Source: Paenibacillus zeirhizosphaerae (lineage in GTDB: Bacteria > Bacillota > Bacilli > Paenibacillales > Paenibacillaceae). Taken from it: a DNA stretch of 45,823 nt. The stretch's first letter is position 1, and the number at the start of each line of letters is the position of its first letter. The notes beneath the pieces are model-generated. The model had not been told where the DNA came from, did no database searches, and saw only the letters and a list, made by a program, of their open reading frames with translations. The stretch is from contig NZ_JAPCKK010000033.1 in NCBI RefSeq assembly GCF_030705605.1, positions 1-45,823 of the forward strand, written 5' to 3'. This document shows positions 15,000-23,966 of the stretch, in pieces. The translations under genes were made by a program, and so were the position numbers.

Positions 15000-16679
15000 T
15001 TACATACGTTCCGGTGCGGTTACCCCCACCAGTCTCAGCACATTGGCAATAACCGTACGAACGGCAGCCAGCAGGGCAAGGCGGGCCTGTGTCTGCTCCG
15101 CATCTTCCGTGATGACGCGCTCAGCTCTGTAATAGCTGTGGAACATGGATGCCAGCTCGTATACGTAACGAATCATGCGGTGCGGGGCATAAGATGCCGC
15201 AGCCGTAGACACCTCGTCCGGCAGTTCGCCGATTTTGCGCAGTAAGTCATGCTCATGCTCAGTATTCAGCCTGGACAGGTTCACTTCCGATAATGGCAGC
15301 AGGGCGATTCCCTGCTCCTCTGCCTGACGGAATACGCTGCATACGCGGGCATGGGCGTATTGAACATAGAAAACAGGGTTTTCGTTGGATGTGGAAATCG
15401 CTAGATCCATATCAAAATCAAGATGCGAGTCCATACTGCGCATCGTGAAGAAGTAGCGGATTGCATCAACACCCACTTCTTCCATCAGGTCCTCCATCGT
15501 CACCGCTTTGCCGGTACGCTTGGACATTTTTACTTTTTCGCCATTCTGGAACAGACTGACCATTTGGGCAATCAGTACCTTAAGCTTGTCCGGGTCATTG
15601 CCGAGCGCCTCCATGGCGGCCTTCATGCGCGGAATATATCCGTGGTGATCTGCACCCCAAATGTTGATGACGATATCATAGCCGCGCGCATATTTGTCAC
15701 GGTGATAAGCGATATCCGGCGTCAGGTAGGTATAGGTGCCGTCGTTCTTGATGAGCACCCGGTCCTTGTCATCTCCGTACTTCGTTGTGTTGAGCCAGGT
15801 TGCGCCTTCCTTCTCATAGACCTCTTCACGGTCACGCAGCTCATTCAGTGCCTTAAGCACCTCCCCGTTCTCGTACAGGGAGGTCTCGCTGAACCAGGAG
15901 TCGAACGGCACCCGGAAACGCTCGAGATCGCGCTTTATTTTGTCCAGCTCCTTCTCCAGGCCGTATTCGCGGAAAAAGGCCGCGCGGTCCCCCGGATTCA
16001 TGGAAAGCAGGGAGTCGCCTTTCTCGGCGACCAGCTCCTTGGCAAAGCCGATAATATCCTCTCCGTGATAGCCGTCCTCCGGCATTTCCGCCTGCTGGCC
16101 AAGCTGCTGCAGATAACGAGCCTCGATTGAGAGGCTCATATTGTGAATCTGGTTGCCTGCATCATTGATATAATATTCGCGGGTCACCTGGTATCCGGCA
16201 AAATCAAGCACATTGCACAGCGAGTCGCCAACGGCCGCACCACGGGCGTGTCCGAGGTGCAAGCTGCCGGTCGGGTTGGCGCTGACAAATTCAACCTGAA
16301 CCTTCTTGCCTACACCTTCTTGCGTGCGCCCGTAGTCGTCTCCCTGCTCCAGCACACGGCCGATTACAGGATACAGATAGCTTTTGTTCAATCTGAAATT
16401 GATGAACCCAGGCCCGGCAATTTCAGCTCCTTCTATAGAAGCGGATGCCATGTCCATGTGTTCGATAATCTGCTCCGCGATTTGGCGCGGGTTCTTCTTC
16501 GCAATGCGGGTCAGTTGCATGGCTGCGTTGGTAGCCAGGTCCCCATGTGCCTTATCCTTCGGAACCTCAAGCGTGATGGCTGGCAGTTCTTCCCGACCTA
16601 CAATACCTGCCGCTAATATGGCGGCTTCAATAGCATCTGTTACTTTCTGATTAATCTGCTCAAGCGGGTTGCTAGTCAT
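15000..16679 (-). CDS. argS: Arginyl-tRNA synthetase
   Basis: The 559-aa class I synthetase has the HIGH-type motif HLGHARG near 137-143, the KMSKRTG loop near 365-371, an N-terminal Add-1 domain, and the anticodon-binding helical C-terminus ending in the conserved ERM. Length is normal. The ATG overlaps the stop of the upstream DUF1934 gene (ATGA), so the two are translated from one mRNA, as with ywiB-argS in B. subtilis. Confidence 0.97.
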   Translation of the reverse strand: MTSNPLEQINQKVTDAIEAAILAAGIVGREELPAITLEVPKDKAHGDLATNAAMQLTRIAKKNPRQIAEQIIEHMDMASASIEGAEIAGPGFINFRLNKSYLYPVIGRVLEQGDDYGRTQEGVGKKVQVEFVSANPTGSLHLGHARGAAVGDSLCNVLDFAGYQVTREYYINDAGNQIHNMSLSIEARYLQQLGQQAEMPEDGYHGEDIIGFAKELVAEKGDSLLSMNPGDRAAFFREYGLEKELDKIKRDLERFRVPFDSWFSETSLYENGEVLKALNELRDREEVYEKEGATWLNTTKYGDDKDRVLIKNDGTYTYLTPDIAYHRDKYARGYDIVINIWGADHHGYIPRMKAAMEALGNDPDKLKVLIAQMVSLFQNGEKVKMSKRTGKAVTMEDLMEEVGVDAIRYFFTMRSMDSHLDFDMDLAISTSNENPVFYVQYAHARVCSVFRQAEEQGIALLPLSEVNLSRLNTEHEHDLLRKIGELPDEVSTAAASYAPHRMIRYVYELASMFHSYYRAERVITEDAEQTQARLALLAAVRTVIANVLRLVGVTAPERM

Positions 16680-17101
16680 GATCCTTGCTCCTCCTGTATC
16701 GATAAACTGATCTCGAAATGTCCGGAAAACTCTTCATATACATACAGATCATATGTCCATTCCACGATGCCGGAAAGGCCATCCAGTCGGATATCCAGTT
16801 GTCCAGTATCAGTTGACATCATGAAGTTCATGTATGGTGAACGATAAAATCCAGGCAGCTTGCTGCCCAGCTTGAAGGTCTGCTCAGACTGAATATCTCC
16901 GTGACGGATCAGCTTAAGCTCGTCCTTCCCGATTTTAACGGTGGTCCGTGTCTTTCCGCTCTGCGGCCCCTCCTGCGGATCTTCATACCTGACGTACAGG
17001 CTGCTGCCGCGAAAGATCGCTTCCGCCGGAAGCTCTTGCACGACATTTTCACCGTCATGACGGCTATGCAGACGGATGCGGACCGGTGTATGCTGCGGCA
17101 T
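16676..17101 (-). CDS. DUF1934 beta-barrel protein (YwiB-like)
   Basis: From the ATG at 17101 the protein is 141 aa, matching the usual family length (142 for B. subtilis YwiB); the frame stays open to 17164. The conserved DUF1934 features are visible: YVRYED, then a KTRTTVKI strand, IRHGDI, and a GIVEWTYDLYV strand near the end. Family members adopt a calycin-like barrel but have no known function. It is the first gene of a two-gene operon with argS. Confidence 0.85.
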   Translation of the reverse strand: MPQHTPVRIRLHSRHDGENVVQELPAEAIFRGSSLYVRYEDPQEGPQSGKTRTTVKIGKDELKLIRHGDIQSEQTFKLGSKLPGFYRSPYMNFMMSTDTGQLDIRLDGLSGIVEWTYDLYVYEEFSGHFEISLSIQEEQGS

Positions 17102-17140
17102 CGTCTTTTCCGCTCCCATTCTATTCATTCTTACTGTACT

Positions 17141-17169
17141 ACTATAGCCAGTTCCCCGCCGCAATTCAA
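17141..17169 (-). promoter_or_regulatory. Promoter of DUF1934-argS
   Basis: On the minus strand, TTGAAT (17164-17169) and TATAGT (17141-17146) are separated by 17 bases, with a leader of about 35 bases. It lies just past the terminator that ends speE. Confidence 0.65.
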
Positions 17170-17179
17170 TTCAAACAGC

Positions 17180-17238
17180 AAAAAACCCTGCCTTCCGAAT
17201 CCGCGCGATTAACCGGGCGGCTCAGTCAGGATCAGGGC
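17180..17238 (-). terminator. Terminator after speE
   Basis: An outer stem GCCCTG/CAGGG with inner TCC/GGA and CCG/CGG pairing is followed on the minus strand by six T. The stem is long and interrupted, so efficiency is uncertain. Confidence 0.5.
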
Positions 17239-17254
17239 TTTCTTAAGACAATTT

Positions 17255-18082
17255 TTATTTTGTCAGATCTTCCACGAACTTAGGCAACACAAACGCAGCC
17301 TTATGCAGGCGCGGGCTGTAATATTTCGTATCCATTTCAGGAATCTGCGTTTCGTCCACTTCGAGCGGGTCATATTTCTTACTGCCCAGCGTGAACGTCC
17401 ACAGTCCGCTTGGATAGGTCGGAATGTTCGCGCCATAGACACGCACGATCGGGAAGATTTCCTTCACGTCCTTGTTCACCTTCTGGATCAGATCCGCCTT
17501 GAACCAAGGGTTATCCGTTTGAGCAACGAAAATTCCGTCATCCTTCAGCGCTTCGTAGATGCCCTGGTAGAAGCCTCTCTCAAACAGCGGAGCTGCCGGG
17601 CCGACCGGTTCAGTGGAATCGACCATAATCACATCGTATTCATTTTTATGCTCAAGAATATGCATATACCCGTCGTTGACCAGTACCTCTACATTGGGCT
17701 CGTCCAGCTTGCCGGCAATCTCAGGCAGATATTTTTTGGAATATTCAATCACTTTGCCGTCAATTTCGACCAGAACGGCCTTCTCCACTTCGGGATGCTT
17801 GATCACTTCGCGGATGACACCGCCATCCCCGCCACCTACAACCAGTACCTTTTTCGGGTTCGGGTGCGTGTTCAGCGCCGGATGGGCCACCATTTCATGG
17901 TAGACGAATTCATCCTTTACCGTTGTCATGACCATACCGTCTAGGACGAGCATGTTGCCGAATTCTTCAGTCTCCACCATCGCCAGATCCTGAAATTCCG
18001 TTTTCTCTGTTACATAAGTCTGTTTAATTTTCGCCGTGATGCCGAAAGAGGAAGTCTGTTTCTCCGTAAACCACAATTCCAT
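17255..18082 (-). CDS. speE: Spermidine synthase
   Basis: The 275-aa aminopropyltransferase joins decarboxylated SAM to putrescine. It has the nucleotide site VVGGGDGG near 82-89, DSTEPVGPA near 155 with the catalytic Asp, the QTDNPW segment, and the gatekeeper DEFVYHE near 57-63. The start codon follows AGAAGG. In B. subtilis speE is paired with speB; no speB lies here, so putrescine or agmatine metabolism must be encoded elsewhere. Divergent from the penicillin-binding protein gene. Confidence 0.95.
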   Translation of the reverse strand: MELWFTEKQTSSFGITAKIKQTYVTEKTEFQDLAMVETEEFGNMLVLDGMVMTTVKDEFVYHEMVAHPALNTHPNPKKVLVVGGGDGGVIREVIKHPEVEKAVLVEIDGKVIEYSKKYLPEIAGKLDEPNVEVLVNDGYMHILEHKNEYDVIMVDSTEPVGPAAPLFERGFYQGIYEALKDDGIFVAQTDNPWFKADLIQKVNKDVKEIFPIVRVYGANIPTYPSGLWTFTLGSKKYDPLEVDETQIPEMDTKYYSPRLHKAAFVLPKFVEDLTK

Positions 18083-18124
18083 CGTTCAACCTTCTTTCCC
18101 GTCAGAATCTTACACACTTTTTGC

Positions 18125-18153
18125 ATTATAAGCCATCCCCGCCGAGACTGCAA
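18125..18153 (-). promoter_or_regulatory. speE promoter
   Basis: On the minus strand, TTGCAG (18148-18153) and a perfect TATAAT (18125-18130) are separated by 17 bases, giving a leader of about 35 bases. Confidence 0.75.
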
Positions 18154-18255
18154 AAGATGATTTTTGCGGCCTTTTCCTGTACAATAATTCACCCTATTAA
18201 ATGGATGAAATGATCAGAATCCCATCCCTGTATGAATAGACCCTGAAGGTTTGAC

Positions 18256-18274
18256 AATAATGAGAATCATCAAG
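18256..18274 (+). promoter_or_regulatory. Fur-box-like sequence before pbpG-like gene
   Basis: The 19 bases match the classical Fur consensus GATAATGATAATCATTATC at 14 positions and lie about 20 bases before the gene's start, next to a TTGACA. Only a candidate: the right half-site is weak. Confidence 0.25.
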
Positions 18275-18293
18275 TGAGAAAAAGGGTGGTCAA

Positions 18294-20363
18294 ATGAGCG
18301 GGATGCGACCCAAATCAACAAGCAGAGGACATGTATTCTTTGTGCTATTCAAAATATCTTTCATCACCGTCCTGATCGGTCTGATCGCCGCAGCGGCGCT
18401 GCTTGTCTACTTATACGGCACCAGTCTCCCCATGGCGGACACGGACCGCAACTCCCACATTCTAGACAGCGAGGGAGAGGTGATTGCGACTTTCTCGGCC
18501 GGCGGCAAATCTGCAACTCCCGTTCCTTTAAACGCCATCTCCAGACATGTAATCGACGCCACCCTTGCCGTAGAGGACCGCAAATTTTACAGCCATCCCG
18601 GCTTTGATTTTAAAGGTGTGGCCAGAGCAGTGCTCGTGAATCTGGAGAACTGGAAAATGACACAGGGCGCAAGCACGCTGACCCAGCAGTTAGCACGTAA
18701 TCTGTACCTCTCACATGAACGGACCTGGACGCGCAAGGCCAAGGAAGCCTTTTATACTGCTCAGCTTGAAATGAAGTACAGCAAAGATGAAATTTTGGAA
18801 ATGTATCTGAATGAAATTTATTACGGACATGGTGCTTACGGGATCGAGTCGGCAGCGCAGATGTATTTCGGAAAATCAGCGGACAAGCTGAATTTGGCGG
18901 AAAGCGCTCTGCTCGCCGGCATTCCCAAAGGGCCGACCTACTATTCACCTTATAACCATATGAAGAATGCCAAAAACCGGCAGAAGATCGTGCTGGACTC
19001 CATGGTCGAGACCGGCAGCATCACGGCGGCCGAAGCGGCCAAAGCTTACGAGCAGATTCTTCCGCTCAAACCCGAGAGTGAACGGAGAACCGTGGAAGCG
19101 GCACCCTATTTCCGCGATTATATTCGGAGCCTGGCTATAGAGAAGCTCGGGATCGACGAAGCGATGCTTGAGCACGGCGGCTTAAGTATCTATACAACGT
19201 TGGATATGCGCATGCAGCAGGCGGCGGAGCAGGCTGTAAGCAAAGGGCTTAAAGGCAGCAGCGGACTGGAAACGGCTCTCATCTCGATGGATCCCCGCAC
19301 CGGATATATTAAGGCGATGGTCGGAGGAAAAAACTATGTGGAAAATCAATATAACCATGTGCTTGCCACGACCCGTCAGCCGGGATCAGCCTTCAAGCCA
19401 ATCATGTATTTGACCGCGCTGGACTCCGGTGAGATGACGAGCCTGTCAATGTTCGAAAGCCGCCCCACCCTCTTTCGCTATGATGACGACCGGAAGACTT
19501 ACCAGCCGCGCAACTTTGGAGACAAGTATCTCGGCGAAATTGATATGAGGCGTGCTATCGCCGCCTCGGACAATATTTATGCGGTAAGTACCATTCTGAA
19601 GATCGGCACAGAGCAGGTTATCTCTATGGCGCACAAGCTGGGAATTACAAGCAGTCTAGATCCCGTGCCCTCGCTTGCGCTGGGAGCATCACCTGTCAGC
19701 CCGTTCGAAATGGCGGCTGCCTACTCCGTCATCGGAGGAGGAGGTGTGCAGGTGCAACCGACGGCCATCCTCCGCATTACCGACGCGGCTGGCCGTATCA
19801 TCTACGAGGCTCCCAAGCCCACAGGTAAACAGATCGTTCAACCGGCGGCTACTTATGTGCTCACCCGCCTGATGGAGGGCGTGTTCGAGGAGGGCGGCAC
19901 CGGAGACCGTGTGGCTGATCTGATGAAACGGCCGGTAGCGGGCAAGAGCGGCACAACCGATACCGATGCCTGGATGGTCGGCTTTACACCCGAGCTGACG
20001 ACCGCCGTATGGGTGGGCTACGACAAGGGCAAGAGCATCACGGTCACGGATGGACGCCGGGCAGCTCCGATTTTCGCCGAATTTACAGAGAAGGCACTGG
20101 AGAATGTCCCGCCCAAAATATTCCCGATCCCGGAGGGCGTCGTCAGTGCATATATCGATCCGAACTCCGGCAAGCTGGCAACTGCCGACTGTCCAAGCCA
20201 GCGCCTGGAGGTGTTCATTAAGGGGACAGAGCCCAAGGAAGCATGCACGGGGCACGGAGACAGCCCGAAGACGGAGATGCTGCAGGAGGACGGTTCGAAG
20301 GCGAACACTCAGGACGAGAAGAAGTCCTGGTGGGCTGATTTTAAACGCTGGTGGATGGAATAA
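18294..20363 (+). CDS. Class A penicillin-binding protein (PbpG-like)
   Basis: The 689-aa bifunctional peptidoglycan synthase has a short cytosolic N-terminus, one membrane helix at about 16-42, a glycosyltransferase domain with the catalytic E94 in AVEDRKFYSHPG, and a transpeptidase with S365-K368 (SAFK), S425-N427 (SDN) and K551-G553 (KSGT). The C-terminus is Lys/Trp-rich. The neighbourhood speE-pbp-ywhD equals that of B. subtilis pbpG (ywhE), a class A protein linked to spore peptidoglycan, so a sporulation role is possible but only inferred. Confidence 0.93.
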   Translation: MSGMRPKSTSRGHVFFVLFKISFITVLIGLIAAAALLVYLYGTSLPMADTDRNSHILDSEGEVIATFSAGGKSATPVPLNAISRHVIDATLAVEDRKFYSHPGFDFKGVARAVLVNLENWKMTQGASTLTQQLARNLYLSHERTWTRKAKEAFYTAQLEMKYSKDEILEMYLNEIYYGHGAYGIESAAQMYFGKSADKLNLAESALLAGIPKGPTYYSPYNHMKNAKNRQKIVLDSMVETGSITAAEAAKAYEQILPLKPESERRTVEAAPYFRDYIRSLAIEKLGIDEAMLEHGGLSIYTTLDMRMQQAAEQAVSKGLKGSSGLETALISMDPRTGYIKAMVGGKNYVENQYNHVLATTRQPGSAFKPIMYLTALDSGEMTSLSMFESRPTLFRYDDDRKTYQPRNFGDKYLGEIDMRRAIAASDNIYAVSTILKIGTEQVISMAHKLGITSSLDPVPSLALGASPVSPFEMAAAYSVIGGGGVQVQPTAILRITDAAGRIIYEAPKPTGKQIVQPAATYVLTRLMEGVFEEGGTGDRVADLMKRPVAGKSGTTDTDAWMVGFTPELTTAVWVGYDKGKSITVTDGRRAAPIFAEFTEKALENVPPKIFPIPEGVVSAYIDPNSGKLATADCPSQRLEVFIKGTEPKEACTGHGDSPKTEMLQEDGSKANTQDEKKSWWADFKRWWME

Positions 20364-20449
20364 GGCGGTTGACTGTCCGGAGATTTTTCCTTTCGCAGAT
20401 GTTATCATGGGTACAAATACTCTGTTTAGAGTAGGAAGAAGGTGTATTC

Positions 20450-21085
20450 ATGATTCTTTCACCCGACTTGTACGCCATGAGTGCGCTGCAGGCCGCCCCG
20501 CGGCTGCTCGGTCAAACGCTGGTCCGCTTAACGGAGGACGGGGAAATCCGCTGCCGGATCGTCGAAACGGAGAGCTATGGCGGTGCGGAAGACAAGGGAA
20601 GTCACGCTTACGGCAACCGCAGAACCGCGCGTACAGAGACGATGTTCCAGCCGGGAGGCTGCGCTTATGTATACCTCATTTACGGCATGTACCACTGCCT
20701 GAACGTCGTAACCGGCGCTGCAGATGATCCGCAGGCTGTCCTGATCCGTGCCGTGGAGCCGCTTACGGACAGAGATGCGGCCCTGATGGCTGGCTACAAG
20801 GGAACGCCTCCCAAGCGGCCATACGAGCTAAGCGGCGGGCCCGGCAGACTGTGCAAGGCGCTGCGCATCGATAAGAGCTTGAATGGCATCTCGCTGCAGC
20901 AAGCGCATGGGCCGTTGTGGCTGGAGGCTGCGCCGCCATCCGCTCCGGGCTTCGGCATCATGCATGGGCCGCGCATCAACATCGATTATGCCGAAGAATA
21001 CGCCAGCAAACCTTGGCGCTTCGTCATCGAGAACCATGCTTACAATTCGGTCAAAAAGGCGCCGCTGGAACGATATTGTACATAA
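20450..21085 (+). CDS. DNA-3-methyladenine glycosylase, AAG family
   Basis: The 211-aa protein has the AAG/MPG fold signatures: the catalytic Glu (E41) in RIVETESYGG, the RTARTETMF segment, the YVYLIYGMYHCLNVV strand, and GGPGRLCKAL. The family excises alkylated purines such as 3-methyladenine and starts base excision repair. AGAAGG precedes the ATG. It follows the PBP gene by 86 bases on the same strand with no terminator, so it may be cotranscribed. Confidence 0.92.
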   Translation: MILSPDLYAMSALQAAPRLLGQTLVRLTEDGEIRCRIVETESYGGAEDKGSHAYGNRRTARTETMFQPGGCAYVYLIYGMYHCLNVVTGAADDPQAVLIRAVEPLTDRDAALMAGYKGTPPKRPYELSGGPGRLCKALRIDKSLNGISLQQAHGPLWLEAAPPSAPGFGIMHGPRINIDYAEEYASKPWRFVIENHAYNSVKKAPLERYCT

Positions 21086-21130
21086 AGAAAGCGAATCTTA
21101 ATTGGTTTATGTAGGCATATGCACCCAAGC

Positions 21131-21230
21131 AGCGGAGAGAACGAAGCCATTGCGAAGAAGCGGAGCGTTCGTCTTTGTCCCGAAGGGGGGCAACAGCGAT
21201 CGGAGGAATGCTTCGTTCTCGGAGCGTCTC
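21131..21230. repeat. Imperfect palindromic element, possible dispersed repeat
   Basis: Arms at 21137-21151 and 21207-21220 (GAGAACGAAGCCATT and AATGCTTCGTTCTC) pair over 14 bases with one bulge, and the segment between contains near-repeats of AGCGGAGCGTTC. It lies in the 208-base gap between aag and the ywhD terminator and encodes nothing visible. Whether it recurs in the genome cannot be seen from one window. Confidence 0.4.
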
Positions 21231-21238
21231 AGAAGCAC

Positions 21239-21283
21239 AAAAGAGAAGCCCCGGATCCATAGATCTTCCGGGACTCCCCTTTT
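21239..21283. terminator. Bidirectional terminator, aag/ywhD
   Basis: A long interrupted stem (AAAAGAGAAGCCCCGGAT with the matching right arm ending CTCCCCTTTT) that can function in both directions between the convergent genes. Confidence 0.7.
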
Positions 21284-21294
21284 AACAATATTGC

Positions 21295-21816
21295 TCAGCC
21301 TTCCAGTGCCTGCTTTAGCTCGTCAGGAGAAGCGTTCCACCATTCTTCATTATGTGTAATAAGCAGCGTCTTCAACGCAGCCTTCTCCTCGCTCCCCAGC
21401 TCATCCAGCATGAAACGGCGCTTCAGCGCGTAATCCATCCGATTCACGTGGTCGGCAAGAATTTTCCAGCCCCGCTTGGCTTCTTCATCAATCAGCATCT
21501 CACAAGCCGTTGCACCGCCGTAGGAGCGGCCATCCGCCGTGCGGTCCACCGCAACCCACACGAGCCACACCTGGCGGCCGTTAGGTACGTCCTCCTTGTC
21601 GGCGGAAAATTTAATCCCCCGCTCCACCTTGCTCTTCGCATGCATGGCTCCAATATCAATCTTCGCTTCACCGCGGTCAATAATAACCGGCGACATGTTG
21701 TTCAGATCGATGGAACCGGCTCCAAAGCCCTTGTGTTTGCTTTTGCTGCTTACAATATTCAAAGCTATTTGCTTCTTGCCGTCCGGCTGATTCTGATCCA
21801 TAACGTATTCCTCCAT
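21295..21816 (-). CDS. YwhD family protein
   Basis: The 173-residue protein (168 from the internal Met at 21801) has the features I recall of YwhD: GFGAGSIDLNNMSPVIID, then IDIGAMHAKS, VWVAVDR and ATACEMLID. The family is common in Bacillales and has no established function. No signal peptide or membrane segment. It lies next to the pbpG-like and speE genes, as in B. subtilis. Divergent from the M1-type peptidase gene at 21992, with a 175-base AT-rich gap. Confidence 0.85.
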   Translation of the reverse strand: MEEYVMDQNQPDGKKQIALNIVSSKSKHKGFGAGSIDLNNMSPVIIDRGEAKIDIGAMHAKSKVERGIKFSADKEDVPNGRQVWLVWVAVDRTADGRSYGGATACEMLIDEEAKRGWKILADHVNRMDYALKRRFMLDELGSEEKAALKTLLITHNEEWWNASPDELKQALEG

Positions 21817-21991
21817 ATCTTAGTGCAGCCGGCCTCCAATGTCTGAGTTCAGGATCGGACCGGCCGTCAAATGCTTGATCTCCAGCATGATATCTCATCT
21901 AAACGTCTACAAATTATTTTAACTAATAATCCCCCGAAAGCAAACATATACATGCTGTAGATGCTTGTCAACGGGAGGTATCCAAATCGAT

Positions 21992-23956
21992 ATGAACCTA
22001 CAGCGCGGCAAAATCTTTCTCTGTCTGCTGCTTGCCTTTTCAATTCTGTCCGGGGAAGCTGCTGCGTCCGCCCCTCAGTCCCCCGCTTCGGCTGCGCCGG
22101 AACTGGCCAAGCCTCCGGACCCTTCTTCCGTACCTCAGACGCCTGCCCCGCCTTCACCATCCAAGGCCGAGGTACTTAGCAACCGGATCGTGGAATACCA
22201 CCTCGATGTCTCTTTGGAGGAAGGAGGTATTTTGCAGGGAAAGGAAACCATTACCTGGAAGCATCCCGGACGAAAACCGGTCAATGAACTTTATTTTCAT
22301 ATGTACCCGAATGCCTTCGCCTCGCCGCAAACGACGTTTATGAAGGAGACGGGGGGCAGGCTGCGCAATGACACCATGCCCGAGAATGGTTACGGCTCCA
22401 TCACCGTGAAGGAGATGAAGACAGAGGACGGTCTTCCGCTGATGCACCGCACCCAGTTCGTTCAGCCCGACGACGGCAATACCGCGGATCAGACACTAAT
22501 GAAGGTCAGGCTTCCCAGGCCCGTAAAGGAGGGGGAGAGCATCACCCTATACATGACCTTTGAAGTGAAGCTTCCTAAAATCTTTGCGCGGATGGGGCAT
22601 GCAGGAGATTTTGTCATGGCAGGGCAGTGGTTTCCGAAGATCAGCGTTTATGAGCCCGCCGGACGGAGGGACCGTGCCGAAGAGGGCTGGAATCTGCACC
22701 AGTACCACGGTAACTCCGAGTTTTATGCCGATTTCGGGATTTACAGTGTGCGTATTCAGGTTCCGGACGCCTATACCGTAGCTGCCACCGGTTTTCCTAC
22801 ACGGGCCCCGGTGAGCAAAGGCGGACGTAAAACGTATCAATTCTATGCCGATGATGTGCACGACTTCGCCTGGGCCGCCTCACCCCATTTCGTTACTTAT
22901 GAAGAGCCCTTCTCAACCGCAGAGGTGCCTGGAGTCAAAATCAAGCTGTATATGGACGCTTCCCACAAGGATCTACAGGCCAGGTATATGTATGCTGCCA
23001 AAGCCGCCTTGGCCAACTACAGTAAGTGGTACGGTCCTTATCCATACTCAACGCTGTCCATCGTCGTGCCTCCACAAAACGCGAGTGGTGCCGGGGGCAT
23101 GGAATACCCGACGCTGGTAACGGGTGTTGGAGCGGATGATGCCGACCCCGGATATAATCTGGAACGCACTGTAGTACATGAAATCGCCCACCAATATTTT
23201 TACGGCATCGTGGCCAGCAATGAGTTCGAAGAGCCATGGCTGGACGAGGGGTTTACCTCCTATGCCGAGGATAAATTAATGGAACAGGAATACGGCCTCA
23301 TACCAAACATCCCCTTGCAGTCTGGACAGGTCTATTCTCCGGAATCGCTGACCCGCGAGGCATGGAAGTATAGCTCACCCGATCACTATGCACAAAATGC
23401 CTACCTGCGCGGCAAGCTGGTACTGCTTGGGATAGAACAGCAACTGGGAAGCAACAAAATGGAAGCTTTACTGCGCTCCTACGTGCGGAAATACCGCTTT
23501 AAGCACCCGTCCACCCGGGATTTTCAGCGTGTGGTGGAGAATATAACGGACCAGTCATGGTCCCATTATTTCAATCAGTATGTCTATGGCAGCCAGATGG
23601 CAGATTTCGCGGTGGACAGTATAACGCTGCGCAAGCTGGAAAATGGCATGTATGAATCTGCGGTTACCGTGTCCAAAAAGGGCGGCGACGTGCCAGCGGT
23701 CCCCATACAGATCATGTTCAAGGATAAAAGCAGCCTGCAGAAGACATGGAATGGCCAGCAGCAGAAAATAACCTACCGTGTTCAAAGCCGTTCCCCTGCA
23801 GAATCGGTGGTCATTGACCCTCTTTATACGCTCGCTCTGGAGAACAACCACCTGAACAACACGCTGCTGGCCGAGCTGCCGGAAAAAACCGAAACACGCT
23901 GGCTTCTGGGCATAACCAGGCTGGCTGAAGCTTTGATTGGAAGTCTGTCATGGTGA
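21992..23956 (+). CDS. Secreted M1-family zinc metallopeptidase
   Basis: The ATG at 21992 gives a 654-aa protein beginning with a signal peptide (MNLQRGKIFLCLLLAFSILS...AAASA) and a Pro/Ala-rich linker to about residue 60. The gluzincin site is complete: GGMEYP near 369 (equivalent of GAMEN), HEIAH with zinc ligands H396 and H400, and the third ligand E419 in WLDEGFTSYAE. The frame extends to a TTG at 21965, which overlaps the GGGAGG site and is unlikely. It is probably an exported aminopeptidase; the linker may anchor or space it from the membrane. It lies 10 bases before the membrane protein gene. Confidence 0.88.
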   Translation: MNLQRGKIFLCLLLAFSILSGEAAASAPQSPASAAPELAKPPDPSSVPQTPAPPSPSKAEVLSNRIVEYHLDVSLEEGGILQGKETITWKHPGRKPVNELYFHMYPNAFASPQTTFMKETGGRLRNDTMPENGYGSITVKEMKTEDGLPLMHRTQFVQPDDGNTADQTLMKVRLPRPVKEGESITLYMTFEVKLPKIFARMGHAGDFVMAGQWFPKISVYEPAGRRDRAEEGWNLHQYHGNSEFYADFGIYSVRIQVPDAYTVAATGFPTRAPVSKGGRKTYQFYADDVHDFAWAASPHFVTYEEPFSTAEVPGVKIKLYMDASHKDLQARYMYAAKAALANYSKWYGPYPYSTLSIVVPPQNASGAGGMEYPTLVTGVGADDADPGYNLERTVVHEIAHQYFYGIVASNEFEEPWLDEGFTSYAEDKLMEQEYGLIPNIPLQSGQVYSPESLTREAWKYSSPDHYAQNAYLRGKLVLLGIEQQLGSNKMEALLRSYVRKYRFKHPSTRDFQRVVENITDQSWSHYFNQYVYGSQMADFAVDSITLRKLENGMYESAVTVSKKGGDVPAVPIQIMFKDKSSLQKTWNGQQQKITYRVQSRSPAESVVIDPLYTLALENNHLNNTLLAELPEKTETRWLLGITRLAEALIGSLSW

Positions 23957-23966
23957 GGTGTCGCAG

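Noticed and set aside
15423..16130. 235-aa plus-strand frame inside argS
   Set aside because: Shadow of the argS coding sequence; no ribosome site and no recognisable domain.
19689..20408. 239-aa minus-strand frame inside the PBP gene
   Set aside because: Antisense to the transpeptidase domain with intact SAFK, SDN and KSGT motifs.
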